Of a stretch of DNA of 64,000 nt, positions 10,054-21,714 are shown in pieces. This DNA is from Cladochytrium replicatum (Eukaryota > Chytridiomycota > Chytridiomycetes > Cladochytriales > Cladochytriaceae), in the NCBI GenBank assembly GCA_025526935.1, contig JAHLKD010000103.1, positions 1 to 64,000 of the forward strand, in the 5' to 3' direction. Position 1 is the first letter of the stretch; each line of letters begins with the position of its first letter. Under the pieces are notes generated by a model. That model saw nothing but the letters and a program-made list of their open reading frames with translations. It had not been told where the DNA came from and did not search any database. Made by a program: the position numbers and the translations under genes.

Positions 10054-12413
10054 ATGGACGCCGCCTTTGTTAAACCAAAGCGTAAGGCAGCGTCCGACGC
10101 AAGCCAAAGACTGGTGGACAGTCATCCGCTTGACACACGGAAGCGAAGTCTGCCAGCCCCTCAAATTTCAGAGGCGTCCAGCGAGGGGAACATCATGCAG
10201 GACAAACGCAGACGTGTATCAGGACACGGTGGCAACAATAGCGCTCGAGAGCCGAGCTCCACATCTTCTTCCAATGACTCCAGCGAGTTGGGCCCGGCTT
10301 CTCAGCATGCACCAGAGCTTCCTGCCGATGTTAGTTTTGCTGACTCTTCAGTGCGACAGGAGCCTGCAGCTGGATCAGTTCAACCATCAATGCTTTCATC
10401 AGACGGAGATGTTGATAGCATGTCGGACTGTAGAGGTAGTCAAGGCGGCATAGCGAAGGATTACTATAAGGTTGATAATGGTCTGAGAACATGTTTGGTT
10501 GCGAAATGCAAGTGGAGCCAGAAGGTCGATAAGACGGGATCAACAAAAAACTTCCTCCGGCATCTGAAAAACCACCATGGAAGTATTGCCAGGTCGCTTG
10601 GACTGTTGGACATCGTCCCCAAGGGACAACAGACATTGAATTTCAGCTTGCAGGAGAAGGAGCAAAACTTTGTGTTCAATCCAGACGTAGCGTGGCGGTC
10701 GATTTTGGACTGGATTGCTGCAGACAATCAGGCTTTTACTATTGTGGAGAACAAGTTCTTTGTCAGCATGCTGAAGACTTTTCAGCCAAACTATACACCA
10801 AAGACGGCAAAAGCAGTGAAGCAAAAGGAGATGGATCTTTACGATAGGCAGGAGCTCATTAAAGGTCTGATTGTTGGTTCGCCTTCAAAAGTATCAATAA
10901 CAGCTGACTGTTGGACATCGAAGAACCAGATTTCTTTTCTTGGAATTACTGCCCACTTCATCACGAAAGAATGGGAGCCGCAGGACTTGCTGCTGCAGAT
11001 GATTCCGATGGTTGGAAAGCATGAAGGCGTCGCCATGGCTAGTCAGCTTGTCAAGTGTCTGGATATTTGGCATGCTATCGGGTGAACGCTTATTGTGCAT
11101 TACAACCGACAACGGTTCAAACAACTTTACCATGAGTGCTAAGCTGGAGACGCTCTTGGAAGATAGGGATATTGCGTGGTCTGCAGAAACTCAACACATG
11201 CGGTGTATGGCACACATTATCAATCTTGCAGCAAAGGATTTTATCGATACATTCGCGCCTGCAGGGGACACAGTCGCAAATGACGATAACTCCGGCGTTA
11301 ATGTCATAAACCTTCTTCGACGGCTAGTCAGAGGAATCCGGTCTTCCCCAAAACGACAAAGCTCATTTATTGATTCGTGCCGATTTGTGAGGTTCCTCTA
11401 TTACCAATTATCAATGTGACAACTCGCTGGAATAGCACGTTCTATATGGTCAAACGAGCCTTACAGCTACGAGAGGCAATGGACAAAATATGCTGGATTG
11501 AAGATTCTTTGAAAGATTGGTCAACAAATCCAAAGCAATGGGAGGTCCTACAGAAGATCCGGGATGGTTTGAGTGTTTTCGAGGTTATATCAAAGGCAAT
11601 TGAGGGGTCTAGATATCCAACACTTCCGCTTGTTATTCCATTTTACAACGATCTTATCGATCAACTGGAGGACCTAGAGGATGCAGAATTAGATGAAACT
11701 TTCACCAAAGCATTTCGAAATGCACTAGATAAGCTGAGAATATATTACTCAATCGCTAAGAGCCCGTGTTTAGCAGTTGCTACGGTACTCGATCCTCGTT
11801 TTAAGGATCAATATTATCGATTTTCAAATCGTATAAGTCACGGAAAATCAATGACAGTGGTGCCGATGTTTTTGGAAACACGCCAGAACGTCGACACGAT
11901 TTGAGCAGAGCTTCCGGTGATAGACAGAAAAAAAACGCTGAACGCTTGAGAGCCATTAGATCCGTTTTCATCTGGCAAGAAGAGATTCCTGAGGAAAAAG
12001 ATGAGCTGGATCGCTATCTTGGCGATCAGGTACTCCGCGGTATTGATTCTGATGGGAAGCCAATCAATATTATACTGGTGGAAGACCGTTGGAAGTGTGA
12101 ACTTTCCAGCCCTAAGCCAGATGGCAATGGACTATTTAGGAATACCAGCAACAAGCGCTCCAGTCAACGAAAGTTTTCAGCCGGGGTTGATTTGGTACCT
12201 GCAACTCGCAACCGCCTTGCTCCAAGAACAATAAATGCGTTGATGTGCCGTCATGACTGGTTGCATCAATTGAGTGCTGAAGAACCGTTCAAAAATGATT
12301 CCCTAGATTCAAAAAGTGATGTTAGTGAGGATTTTGTAAAGGTGCATAATTTTGGCGAGGATTTTGATGTGGTATTAGAGTTGGAAGCAACTGATGATAA
12401 CCCACTCTTTTAA
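10054..12413 (+). pseudogene. hAT transposase with BED finger, frameshifted
   Basis: The first frame (10054-11085) holds a BED-type zinc finger (CLVAKC ... HLKNHH, about residues 150-172) and the start of the hAT catalytic region (ITADCWTS). The reading frame shifts near 11080, after which TTDNGSNN and AHIINLAAK follow. It shifts again near 11395 (VTTRWNSTFYM) and several times after 11900. There the C-terminal dimerisation region is split between two frames (DELDRYL; WWK; FPALSQMAMDYLGIPATSAP; FSAGVDLV). Several breaks mean no active transposase can be translated. The match to the hAT family is strong and the element is recent enough that all blocks are still readable. Confidence 0.9.
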
Positions 12414-12439
12414 ATATAAATTGTTGTTTAGACTGTTCA

Positions 12440-12905
12440 TCTGTTGAAGTACCGTCCAGGAGTTGAGAAAGTGACCGCCTGGACAGAATCCTATTGCGAG
12501 TAGTATTTGTAGAGAGGTTGGTTGTACTTGATCGAGATCAGTGAAGTATCAGTGAAGTACCGTCAATGAGTTGAGAAAGTGTCCGGGTGGACAGAATCGT
12601 ATTGCTAGTAACATTGATAGAGAGGTTAGTTGTATTGGATAGAGATCACAGAAGTACCGTCAATGAGTTGAGAAAGTGTCTGGGTGGACAGAATCCTGTT
12701 GCTAGTAACATTGATAGACAGGTTAGTTCTATTGGGTAGAGATCACTGAAGTACCGTCCAATGAGTTGAGAAAGTGTCTGGGTGGACAGAATCGTATTGC
12801 TAGTAGTATTTGTAGAGAGGTTAGCTGTACCTGATAGAGATCACTGAAGTACCGTCAATGAGTTGAGAAAGTATCCGGGTGGACGGACAGAATCCTCTCT
12901 ATCAA
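12440..12905 (+). repeat. Right subterminal repeat array of the hAT element
   Basis: Five copies of a roughly 97-bp unit with AGTTGAGAAAGTG start at 12461, 12569, 12666, 12764 and 12861. At about 12891-12906 a short piece appears in the orientation of the left array (CTCTATCAATGTTACTAG). Confidence 0.9.
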
Positions 12906-12910
12906 TGTTA

Positions 12911-13631
12911 CTAGCCAGTTTCTTCCCTAGCTTTTTATTATTTTCAGATCGGGTAGAAAACTATAGTATCAGGGAAGTATTATAGCATACATTCCTGTAT
13001 CTTCCCACGACAAACTGTTAAGTATTTCGATTGATGGACTTGGCCAATCCAGTCATTGATAGTACAAAAACACAAACGCCCGATATACAGAAATGTCACT
13101 CTTCACTGAGCAACATTTCTAACTATTGAACTAAAGCATATAGATGATGATCTATTACGAGTTTGGATACCTCCAGTTATTTCTTCATGGGTTATATTTA
13201 TTGCGGCCATAGGTATAGTAAACTGTCATTACTTTTCTATCATCCACTTGTAGAAGTGAAGCCCGGATCAGATCACAGCAAAGGTTTACATATGATTAAC
13301 GCGTTCGTGGGAATCATGTGTGAGAACAATCCTGTTGAGGAGAGCTAGATCTCACGCACAGCTTAGCATGATTATGCTTCGCTACGCCTGTGAGAAGAAG
13401 AGTCAAACCTTATCGCTTCGATCCAGATCTTCCGGAAGGAAAAGCCAAAACGACAGTACACTTATTTAAGGAGCCTGTGGCGATACACACAAGGAGCATT
13501 CTCTTGCGCTAGTACTTGTGACTCGCAATCTTCTTTATTCATCTCTTAGAAACATTAACCCGTGAATTAGCAACACACACAACCTGAGGATCCAGACCAC
13601 AGCTTTGTTCAACACAAACAGTACAAACACC
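12911..13631. other. Non-coding stretch before the coiled-coil gene
   Basis: No gene is supported here. A 61-codon frame at 13163 has no recognisable features. A TATA-like TTATTTAAGG lies at about 13461-13470, roughly 165 nt before the next start codon, and is the best candidate for the promoter of the decayed gene at 13632. The segment 13320-13600 has the feel of a long terminal repeat, but no second copy is in the window, so this is not called. Confidence 0.4.
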
Positions 13632-15297
13632 ATGCCTCGAACTACAAAGAAGCGAGCGTTGAAACAATCCAGACCATCATCTGAAAGAGAATCAAGTGCA
13701 GATCCGGTGACTGCACCTGAAACATCTCTGGGATCGGGTTCTGAAGTGGAAGAAGCAGAAGTTGGCCTTGATGTCAAATCGACACCTCCTTCAAAGAAAC
13801 CGGCGCGACGTGGTACTAAAGGGGATGCTGACTATTTGCTCATCGACGGACTCTGTCCTGCTTCAGACATACGACTTTGGTATCGAAAATTCAAAGCAAG
13901 CAGCCACAGCTACGACTTGGAGGACTTCATCAGCAACTGTCAAACAAATCGTGATGAATGCGCCCAAGATTTGTTCTTCAAGGGTTGATCGACCGACTTA
14001 ACTCTGACAGCAAGCTAGTTCGTCAAGCCCTGAACAAAATTCACGATGAATGCAGTGGACGAACGGAGTTCATAACAGCAGCAAACACCTATCGTATGGA
14101 GGCTTGAAAAGCTCTTCCTTTCAGAAGGAAACAACATTTCTGGACTTTTACAGGCGGCAGGGACACAAGTACGGCATTTACAGAGGAATGCCTGTCACTG
14201 CAAAGGTTGACGAGTTCCAAGCGACCATCAAACGAGCAGATGAGGACCGTGAAAGGACAAAACAGGTCCTCAAACAGTCAGAACGACTGTTGAACATGAC
14301 AAAAGATCTTGAAGAGACTGCAATGAACGAGAGAAGGACCCGCATCGCAGCAGAAGTGCGAGAGAAGGCTCTCATTGATGAATTGGGCAGGGCGGGTGCA
14401 TTGATTCAGCACGGCGAGCACGAAGAGCTAGCAAGATTCAGGGAGATCACCGCTGCAATGGAAAGGGAGAAGCAGGCAACTTCCCAGGAGATTTCACAAT
14501 GGAAATCACGTGTGACCGCCCTGGAGGGAGAGCTTGCTGCTCTGAAACGACAGGCTGGTCATTCAGAAGCTGCAGCACCGCCTGCGCCAACATCAACAGG
14601 GGGCCCAATAAGCATATCGTCGGCTATCAAGGGGATTGGTAGAATTCCGAAGGTACATCGAACCAGTTCTCCAACGAGTTCCCTTGCATTGCTTAGCCTG
14701 CAGCAGCATCGTCGTACGGCTATCCTTTTGGTGAAAGAGGTCATCCAGGGTATCTGCTTCCAGATGCATAAGTTCAATGAGGTTATTTATGACCTTAAAT
14801 TGCCATCTCTTCCACCACCAATCAAGTACGTCAATGTAAACTACGAAGTCCTCTCCCGAAATGAGTTTTTACGGCCCATATTTGTTGAATCAGACGACTG
14901 CTCAAGCCGAATATCAACTTCAAGTAGCAGTTCTCGGAGCAGCCTTACTCTTCTTAGGGTGCACATTTTGCTCGGAAACTGGATAAGGCACAATAATTCG
15001 CTAAGTACGTCTGCCACTATCTATCGCATGTTCAGGGCATTAGTGGATGCATATCCTTCTGAGTGGCTAAGGTTCTGGACGGCATACATCGGGCATCTTT
15101 CGTCCATAACGCTCCCTGAGGTGGATTGGAAACCTTGGAAGACAGGTTTAGCCAAGGATTTCATGCTTTCAAATGACGACATTGATCGGTTCATCAGGAC
15201 TGGGTTGGCGAAGGACGTAACCAGTGGTGGATGGGACTCTGACGATATGAACCAGATACAGAAGCTGATTTGGGCTGTTCCACCTATCAACTTGTGA
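13632..15297 (+). pseudogene. Coiled-coil protein gene of unknown family, frameshifted
   Basis: The N-terminal frame (from MPRTTKKRALKQ at 13632) runs to 13988 and has a basic/Ser-rich start. It is followed by a folded-looking part (DGLCPASDIRLWYRKF). The frame then shifts near 13985 (GLIDRLNSDSKLVRQALNK continues in another frame) and again near 14105, entering a long open frame to 15297. That frame contains a coiled coil (about 14210-14560), a Pro/Ser linker, and a C-terminal region with WLRFWTAYIGHL and LIWAVPPINL. Two shifts within 120 nt suggest a recently broken gene, although two unrecognised introns or assembly errors could also explain them. I do not recognise the family. Its position among transposons suggests it may belong to one. 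Confidence 0.6.
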
Positions 15298-15424
15298 TTG
15301 CTCAGTGGAGTTTTGTTTCTTTTTAGGATAGTGTTTCTAAAATACACACTGTCCACACAGACACAAAGTGTTCACGTAAATATCCGTGGTCTAACTCAAA
15401 GTTCAATCAATCCTCTCCTGGGCA

Positions 15425-15596
15425 GCAAAAACCCGGTGGGTCAGGGTCGGGTATGGGTTTCAACCACTTCGGGTCCGGGTATTCCCTTTGTACCCGTCAG
15501 TGACCCGGCGGGTCCCCAGACAAACACGACCTGACCCAAAGGGTTTAATGCGGGTCGCCACTGAAACCCGGACTCGACCCGGACCCGCCCAACCTT
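15425..15596. repeat. GGGTC/GACCC-rich inverted low-complexity block
   Basis: The first half is dense in CGGGT and GGGTC words (GGGTCAGGGTCGGGTATGGG), and the second half is dense in the complement (GACCCGG, CTCGACCCGGACCCG). The two halves could fold into a long imperfect hairpin. It directly precedes the retrotransposon remnant and could be part of its 5' region. Confidence 0.65.
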
Positions 15597-17860
15597 ATTT
15601 AGCCAAATATGCTGATCATTGTGCTAGTGTCTATAATGATCAGGCTGCTGACCAGGTTTCACCTTCTATTGTTCTGTGTGATTTTCAGCTGCCATTGGAT
15701 GTTGAAGCTTTTGTTCTAGCTATTAGGGACTGCCCTTTGGAGTCTGCCCCAGTCATGATCGTCTGCCTGCAGAACTTTATCGCCCAATTTCAGCTATTCT
15801 TGCTCCATTGTTCTTGCAGCTTTCTCAGTCCATTTTTCGCAGTAGTCTTACATCCAGTTTGGAAGCAACGTGGTACGCTTGGTGACATTACTAATTATCG
15901 CCCCATTACTCTTTCATGTGTTGCCCAAAAAATTTTTGAGCGAGCGTTGTTGCCACATCTTTATTCTGCTATCACGTCTCAACGCCCACTTGATGCTGCC
16001 CAAGCGGGATTTCAGTCACACCGCTCTGGAACGGAATGTGTTTTTGGTCTTCAGGCATGTATCTCCCATGCGTCTAATGCCAAGGTTCCTTGGGTTGCTG
16101 GTTTTTTAGATATTCAAGCAGCTTATGACACCAAAAATTGTGCAATTCTTTGGGCTGATCACCACGATATAATTCTTTTTTATTTGAAGATGATTTGGCC
16201 TTGTTTGCACTTACTTTGGATGCTATGCAGGTTCTTCTCTCTGTTTGTGACCAGTTTGCCCAAGCTCGTGGTTTTACTTTTGCTCCTTTGAAGTCTGTGA
16301 TCCTCACAAGAATTCCCATTCCTGCTAATTCACCTTTGCTTCTTCATGGTCAAACTCTGCCTGTCAAGCCTTCATTCGTTATCTGGGTTGCATTTTTGGA
16401 GATACTGGATTTGATGTTTCACTGACTATTTCCCATCACCTTGCCAAAGCGTGCGCAGCTTCTTTGCTTTGCTTTCTTTTTCAAGGATGTTTGGTTCTTA
16501 ATCTCTGGTTGTGGTTCGTCATTTGTTTCTGTCTTTTATTCGACCTATGCTTGAATTTGGTTTATATTTAATTCTTCCCTCTGTTGCTGTTTGCAAACCA
16601 GTTCAGACTTTTATTCACCAAAGTTTGTGTCGATTTCTTCGCCTTTCATTTTCCACTTCAATTGCTGGGGTTTTGCTGTCTTTTAAGTTTCCTGACCTTC
16701 AGTTTCGGCTTCAATATCTGCAGTTTCAGATGTTTCAACGTTGGCTGGATGATGATGCCTGTTAAAACCAAGGGCTTCTCCTGGCAGCGGTAGGGCGTTT
16801 TTAGCTGTACTGTAGCTAGCACAACAGCTCCAGGTTCCGTCTCTTGGCCCAGTACCTGTTCTCCCAGGTGTGTGTATATGCCAAGCTGGTCAGGCAACCA
16901 GGGAATGCTGTGGTCAAAGACATTGGTCACATCAGCTCCTATATTCAAGTGAACAGTGTGTGTGGGCATACCTGTGGTCAAAGACATTGGTCACATCAAC
17001 TCAAACGACCAAGCCACACCACATTCCCCACTAAATGCCACCATCACTCTACACAGAACCTGCCAAACATGTAAATAATTACATGAAATACAAGTCCATA
17101 AATAAGAACGAAGAGGGATTGACAAAAAAACTCTCAGATCAAAGAGAAAAAAAGACAACCAAAAGGATAACCCATTTAGCAAACAGTCTGATATGCTAGT
17201 TTTTAACAATGCCCCTTATATGGTTCACTCTATGTTGTAATTCTTTCTTCACCAGGGAAAGCACTTTCGTTGTTCTCCTGTCCCTTTCAACAATCACTTC
17301 CTCTTCCCAGCTGCAAATGTTGTAGTTCCCAAACCTTCTGATGTTATCGCAAATCACTTTCACCAAGTAGCCTCATCTGCCTATGGTTCTATAGCTGGTA
17401 GCTTTGCTCCCCTTGCATCTGCACACCCTCATGCGCTAGCAATTGCTCCTCCATGCTTCCCTATTTCGTCAATCTTGAGGCTTCTGCAGTATTGTCTTGG
17501 ACGCTTGTTTTATCACCCCCGCAAGCAGTGTTGTCGCTGCACTGCAACTCTCTCTAGATCTCATGTTTCAGAATGTTTGCGTCTTGACCTATTGTTGCCT
17601 CCTGTTCCTGTTCCTGCTTTACAACTTCCGCTTGACCTTGCAATTGATAGCCTTCGTCCACTTCGCATTGTCAACCCAGCAAATCTTGCACCGTGGTATC
17701 TAGTTTTCGTTGTCTCCATAAGATTTGGCTTCACTGTATGGTCTGCCATTAGAAGTTTCTCCTCGAGACTCCCTCTTTGGCCCTGCATTTGTGGATCTTT
17801 AACGTTTTCTTTTTTCATTCTTTATTACTCACCTGTTTTTTTGGCACCTTAGCAGTATCT
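15597..17860 (+). pseudogene. Non-LTR (LINE) retrotransposon remnant
   Basis: Reverse transcriptase motifs are readable in several frames. They include GDITNYRPITLSCVAQKIFERALLP, then LDAAQAGFQSHRSGTE and VAGFLDIQAAYD; after a deletion the active-site region reads FEDDLALFA (canonical FADD/YADD form altered), near 16180-16210. The thumb region continues to about 16760 (FIRPMLEF ... LQYLQFQMFQRWLDDD). There the small GTTAAA-ended element interrupts it (16761-17207). After that insertion a C-terminal part is readable (17270-17850), including a CxC...HxxxC zinc-knuckle-like CCRCTATLSRSHVSEC. Many stops and frame changes make this a dead element. The clade was not determined. Confidence 0.82.
16761..17207 (+). 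mobile_element. GTTAAA-ended small element, copy A
   Basis: The element starts GTTAAAACCAAGGGCTTCTC and ends TTTTTAAC. The flanks (GATGCCT left, AATGCCC right) share a five-base core, consistent with a diverged 7-bp target duplication. Its first 100 bp match the other two copies closely (CAACAGCTCCAGGTTCCGTC). The 3' part is diverged. It splits the retrotransposon remnant. Confidence 0.8.
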
Positions 17861-18108
17861 GACGGGTAGCCACAGGTTTGAGTTTACATTCTCTGTTTTG
17901 CTTTCTTGTTTTTCCTTATGCTGCGCGCGCTTCCCTATGTGCTGGTCCATGACCATCTTGTAAGGCACTTTGGGTGTTGTTTTTTGTTATGCATTGTATG
18001 TGCAAAATAAATTATAACAAGTATCACTTTGAATTCAAATGACCTCATAAGCTTATCATACAGTGTGCTGCTTTTTTTACAACTTCAATCGGGCTTGATT
18101 GTCCTTCC
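17861..18108. other. Short gap between transposon remnants
   Basis: No gene or clear repeat was seen. It contains an AATAAA at about 18007, which may be the 3' end signal of the preceding retrotransposon. Confidence 0.4.
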
Positions 18109-19530
18109 TCAACTTTGTTGAACATGATGTTGAAAGGGGAATGAGCTCGTTGTATCTAACTTGAGTTTCGCTCTGCACACGTCTGGTGAGTAGGTCAAAT
18201 CTTCAAAAAAATCTGCAATATCAGCCATATCCTTCCAGAATAGATCATCAATGCTGGTCCCTGCAGGCACTTCATCTTGAAGTTTTCTATCAGCATTGAC
18301 CAGTAATTCAATCGCCTTTTTAAGTACTGGTGTCAGATAATTGATTCTTCCCGATGCCCAATCTTCACTGCACAGAATTACCTTGCAGACCCTCAATGCC
18401 GTCACTATCATTGTGTAAGTTGAGTTCCAGCGAGTTTCATTATCCAGCTGCAGTTTGTTGTAATTTTGACGGGACTGCTGTGGAGTGTCCATCACGGTTT
18501 GCTCATGCAACGATTTCAATTTTTCTTGCTTCTGCGGAGATAATCGAATCTTGACAATGATGTGTCGAAGCTATTTGAGCAATAAATCAAATCAGTCAAA
18601 TATGCAATTTTTACACCTTTCCGTACTTACAACATCTACTCCGTCCTTGATAACTGTGAGGCATTGCTTGGAGACCAAATCAAAGATATGTGCAAAGATA
18701 TGTGCAAAGCATCAGACAAATGTGCGGCTTGCAGGCAGCTCAACATTTCATGAGCGGCCTGTCTCCTGTAAAGCTTCCGTAAACATTGTGTTGTTTGAAG
18801 CATTAATCTGCTGTGATCCAGCCGATCTAATAAACAAACTGTTAGGATATCATGATCGAAAGTTGAGCTGTCAAGGAAATCTTGCCTTTTCAAAAAGATT
18901 ATATTCATCGATAATGGACACATATGCATCCCAAATTTCTTTGCCTGTATGGCATCCAGGGGCCTCCTTGAAACCAAGAACACAAGCACAAAGTTTCCAA
19001 TCTGAATCAATCCAGTGGCCGGTGACTCCAATGAAAGGTGTCTGTTGTAAATGACACCCTCCCTGGAACAAGACCTAGGGGAAGAATTATTGAGCATAAG
19101 CAATGACATTAATTCATGGATATTTGTCAAAACTGGATTGTGCTTACCTGCAATTTTCCTTTTGACTTGCCTAAGTTCAGCAGAGTAGATCTTCATGAGG
19201 AGCTGTTTGGTCGTCTGAGGTGAGTGATGAACCAACTCTGGGCACAAGTATGACAAAAACCGATGGAGGTGGAGCCGGGATGACAGATTAAAAGAGAGGC
19301 CATTGCAGACAATTGCCTCAATGAGCAATCAGTTTGCTACTTTTCGCTGGAATGACCCCTGCAGAGATTGTGAGTAATGAGGTAAACTCATTCAATTCCA
19401 GACTTACGTGGTGCTTCCCACTCTGCACTTGAAGCATTTGCGCCACAGTCTTTTTGGACTTTTTCAGCCCTTTATCAATTTCATCAAGGTCAATGGAATG
19501 CGTAGCGCAAAGATATCCCTTCAAAGCATT
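18109..19530 (-). pseudogene. Second hAT transposase remnant
   Basis: Minus-strand frames code for recognisable hAT blocks. LDNETRWNSTYTMI lies near 18440-18400; GVTGHWIDSDWKLCACVLGF and HTGKEI lie near 19035-18940. A region like the N-terminal half (YLCPELVHHSP ... LLMKIYSAEL) lies near 19260-19180. The blocks are in different frames with stops between, so the gene is dead. It differs in sequence from the hAT at 10054-12413 and no BED finger or C-terminal dimerisation motif was found. Its upstream end abuts the interstitial telomere repeat. Confidence 0.78.
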
Positions 19531-19540
19531 GGTTAAAAAA

Positions 19541-19567
19541 AGGGTTAGTTAGGGTTAGTTCCCTAAC
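19541..19567 (+). repeat. Interstitial telomere sequence, two units plus an inverted stub
   Basis: Two exact units of AGGGTTAGTT (19541-19560) are followed at once by CCCTAAC. On the plus strand the repeat is G-rich, opposite to the terminal array at 1-150. The junction therefore looks like two telomere tracts meeting, or a repair insertion made by telomerase. Confidence 0.9.
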
Positions 19568-19639
19568 AAACTGTTTAAGGGGGAATCGGGAGTGTAAGAG
19601 TATTAATGTTGGGTGGGGAGTCCGGAAACATATTAGGAC

Positions 19640-19775
19640 ACACAATATTCGACAAATATTTGCCCAAGCCTTGCAGCCTATTTGCCAAATAATTAGGTAC
19701 CATTTGTATTTGACAAATTGGCACCCCTATTTGCTCAAATCACCTTTGAGCAAATCAGGGAGCTCCGCTTGATTT
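19640..19775. repeat. Second patch of ATTTGNCAAAT words
   Basis: CGACAAATATTTGCCC, TATTTGCCAAATAATTAG and GTATTTGACAAATTGG repeat the same palindromic word as the patch at 8935-9240. Confidence 0.7.
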
Positions 19776-19834
19776 GACTCAATGAGGATACGAACGACGA
19801 CCCCATATATTACCGCTTAGAAGAAGCCGGTGAC

Positions 19835-20113
19835 ATGCATGTTGTTGAACATTTACATGGACTAGACGATGATGATCCAGACGATGCTGATTACGATCCA
19901 AATGCTGATTTATCGACTCCACAATCCAGTAGTGAAGAATCATCTCCGAGTTTACCTTCCGTATCTCCTGTAGAGGAATACGATGCACAACTCGAAAGTG
20001 ATCTTCAATTCATTGGAGAAGATGTCGATGAAGCGCATGCAGGAAGAAAACAAAAAATGCCAAGCAAGTGCAAATTTGTTAAACGCCAAAAGGAAACGCA
20101 ATTCCTTATTTAG
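19835..20113 (+). CDS. Acidic 92-codon open frame, uncertain
   Basis: The predicted product begins MHVVEHLHGLDDDD, is rich in Asp, Glu, Ser and Pro, and ends in a basic stretch (KCKFVKRQKETQ). The composition resembles the acidic N-terminal region of some transposase genes. It lies between transposon debris and a small mobile element, so it may be a transposon fragment and not a host gene. No family was recognised. Confidence 0.3.
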   Translation: MHVVEHLHGLDDDDPDDADYDPNADLSTPQSSSEESSPSLPSVSPVEEYDAQLESDLQFIGEDVDEAHAGRKQKMPSKCKFVKRQKETQFLI

Positions 20114-20215
20114 CCGATCCGTTCCTAATATTGACTGGACACTGAGGCCAATTCCTCATATCGGATGTGTCTGTGACAAAAAATAGTATGTGTGTTTATG
20201 AGAAAATAGCTCAGT

Positions 20216-20676
20216 ATTAAATTCTGTGTATCCTTGGAGGGCTTACCTATTGTTTTGTGCTATAGGCTTTTTCTTTTGGGCTTGAGAAGTTTTTATGCTA
20301 TTGCTCAATTGATGTTTTGGGCAGTCATGCTGTTTATTTATGTTTTGGGCAGTCATGCTGTTTATTTTCTTCATTGTTATTGTTGAATGTTCTTCTGTGT
20401 GGGAATATTCTCTGTGGGAATATTTATTGCGGTGTGAGAGTGGCTGGTTCCTTGAGACAGTGGAACAAACCAAACACTCACACACCACAGTCTTCCTGGT
20501 TAGCAATCCCAGCCTTGATTTGTATTAGCCACAGAGTGCTTGTGTGCAACAAGGGAATTTGCTTTATCATCACCCCTATTCAACTGGGCCAAGAGACGGA
20601 ACCTGGAGCTGTTGTGCTAGCTAAAGTACAGCTAAAGACGCCTTACCGCTACTAGGAGAAGCCCTTGGTTTTAAAC
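20216..20676 (-). mobile_element. GTTAAA-ended small element, copy B
   Basis: This is a copy in the opposite orientation to A and C. It starts ATTAAATTCTGTGTATCCTT and ends near CTTGGTTTTAAAC. Shared inner blocks with copy C include GTTTTGGGCAGTCATGCTG (two tandem copies here), ACAGTCTTCCTGGTTAG and GTGCAACAAGGGAA. CTCAG occurs on both flanks as a possible remnant of the target duplication. Confidence 0.8.
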
Positions 20677-21714
20677 ACTCAGCCTGTTTGATGTTTTGAA
20701 ATTGCATTTTAAGCCACTGCACAACAACCCCTGTTTGAGCAACCTGTGTGTTTGTTATTAATCAGGAAACTAATTATATGTGTGACCACCTATCTGTAGT
20801 ATGTGACATCAAAACACATCTTTTAATCTGAACCATTTTTATCAGATCAGTGCAAAGAATTCAGAAATTCTAGCAAATAAAAGGCAGACTCGTGTTTCAA
20901 AACTAACTGGAACAAAATTGACCTCCCAAGAAACCTGACCACCTCACACTTGGACCTGGTGGATGCTCAACACAGTTCCCAGCTGATTGTGCTCACGTTC
21001 AGGATGCTTCCAGGTTGCCCTAGGGCAAACCTCGTTTAGACCCCAGCCAAGAATGTACGCATCACAGAGAGGGCATAACTCCCAAAGCGAGAAGAAAATT
21101 CAAAATTTATCGTGCCGTGGAAAGTGTGTGAATAAAAGCAGGTACAGTTACATGTATTGATCACATTGATCTGATCTTCAGCTAACATTAACCCCGATTA
21201 TCAATTGTTCCACCAAACAAATGGAGTACCATAGTATGTTCTTGTGTGATTCAGTAATTGAGCTTCAGATAAATAGTTATCGGAAATCTTGGAATCATTA
21301 AAAGGAATCTAATTGAGATAATGCTTGAACAGTATGTGACATTTTTTTCTTGTGTGGCATTGAAGGCAAATGTGATAAATCAAACACACGTTCTTGTGCA
21401 TCCCAAACAAAGAGGATGTGGCAAGGTAAGACACATTTTGTTAAATTTCTCATTAACATAAACAACAAGAGGTAACATAGGTGCTGTTCAAATTTTGCGC
21501 GAAAAAGCCGCCATAGACTGGTAGGTTTGATCTTTATATAAGTGACACAAAAACATTATTTAATGTGATCCTTTCATTATTTACAAATCACCCTTAGGAA
21601 GGATCAAAATGTGTAGACTTTGAAGACTGTTGTCCTAAAACTTACAGAACATATTTTTATTTATGACTCAAAACATATCAAAAGCGGAACTTTGCGTTTA
21701 GTACAATAAGACCA
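20677..21714. other. About 1 kb without a recognised feature
   Basis: The segment is moderately AT-rich with no long open frame, no tandem repeats and no recognisable RNA gene. Confidence 0.5.

Larger units (their letters stand above)
9729..12910 (+). mobile_element. hAT-like DNA transposon with subterminal inverted repeats
   Basis: A decayed hAT transposase (10054-12413) is flanked by arrays of one repeat in opposite orientations: about 2.3 units on the left (9732, 9828 and 9923 onwards) and five on the right (12461, 12569, 12666, 12764, 12861; spacing 97-108 bp). The unit carries GAGTTGAGAAAGTG and GGTGGACAGAATC. Long subterminal arrays of transposase-binding motifs are known in Ac/hAT-like elements. 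The exact ends and target duplication are unclear; AGCCA flanks both sides at about 9724-9728 and 12910, which is weak support. It is inserted in or beside an NLR spacer repeat. Confidence 0.8.

Noticed and set aside
10054-12413. Treating the hAT frames as a gene with introns
   Set aside because: The frame changes fall inside conserved blocks without usable GT-AG pairs, so frameshift decay is the better reading.
13320-13600. Possible solo LTR or 5' LTR upstream of the decayed coiled-coil gene
   Set aside because: TATA-like box and LTR-like feel only; no second copy, no primer-binding site and no pol gene were seen.
20317-20655. 112-codon open frame
   Set aside because: It lies wholly inside copy B of the small mobile element and is not conserved as a frame in copy C.
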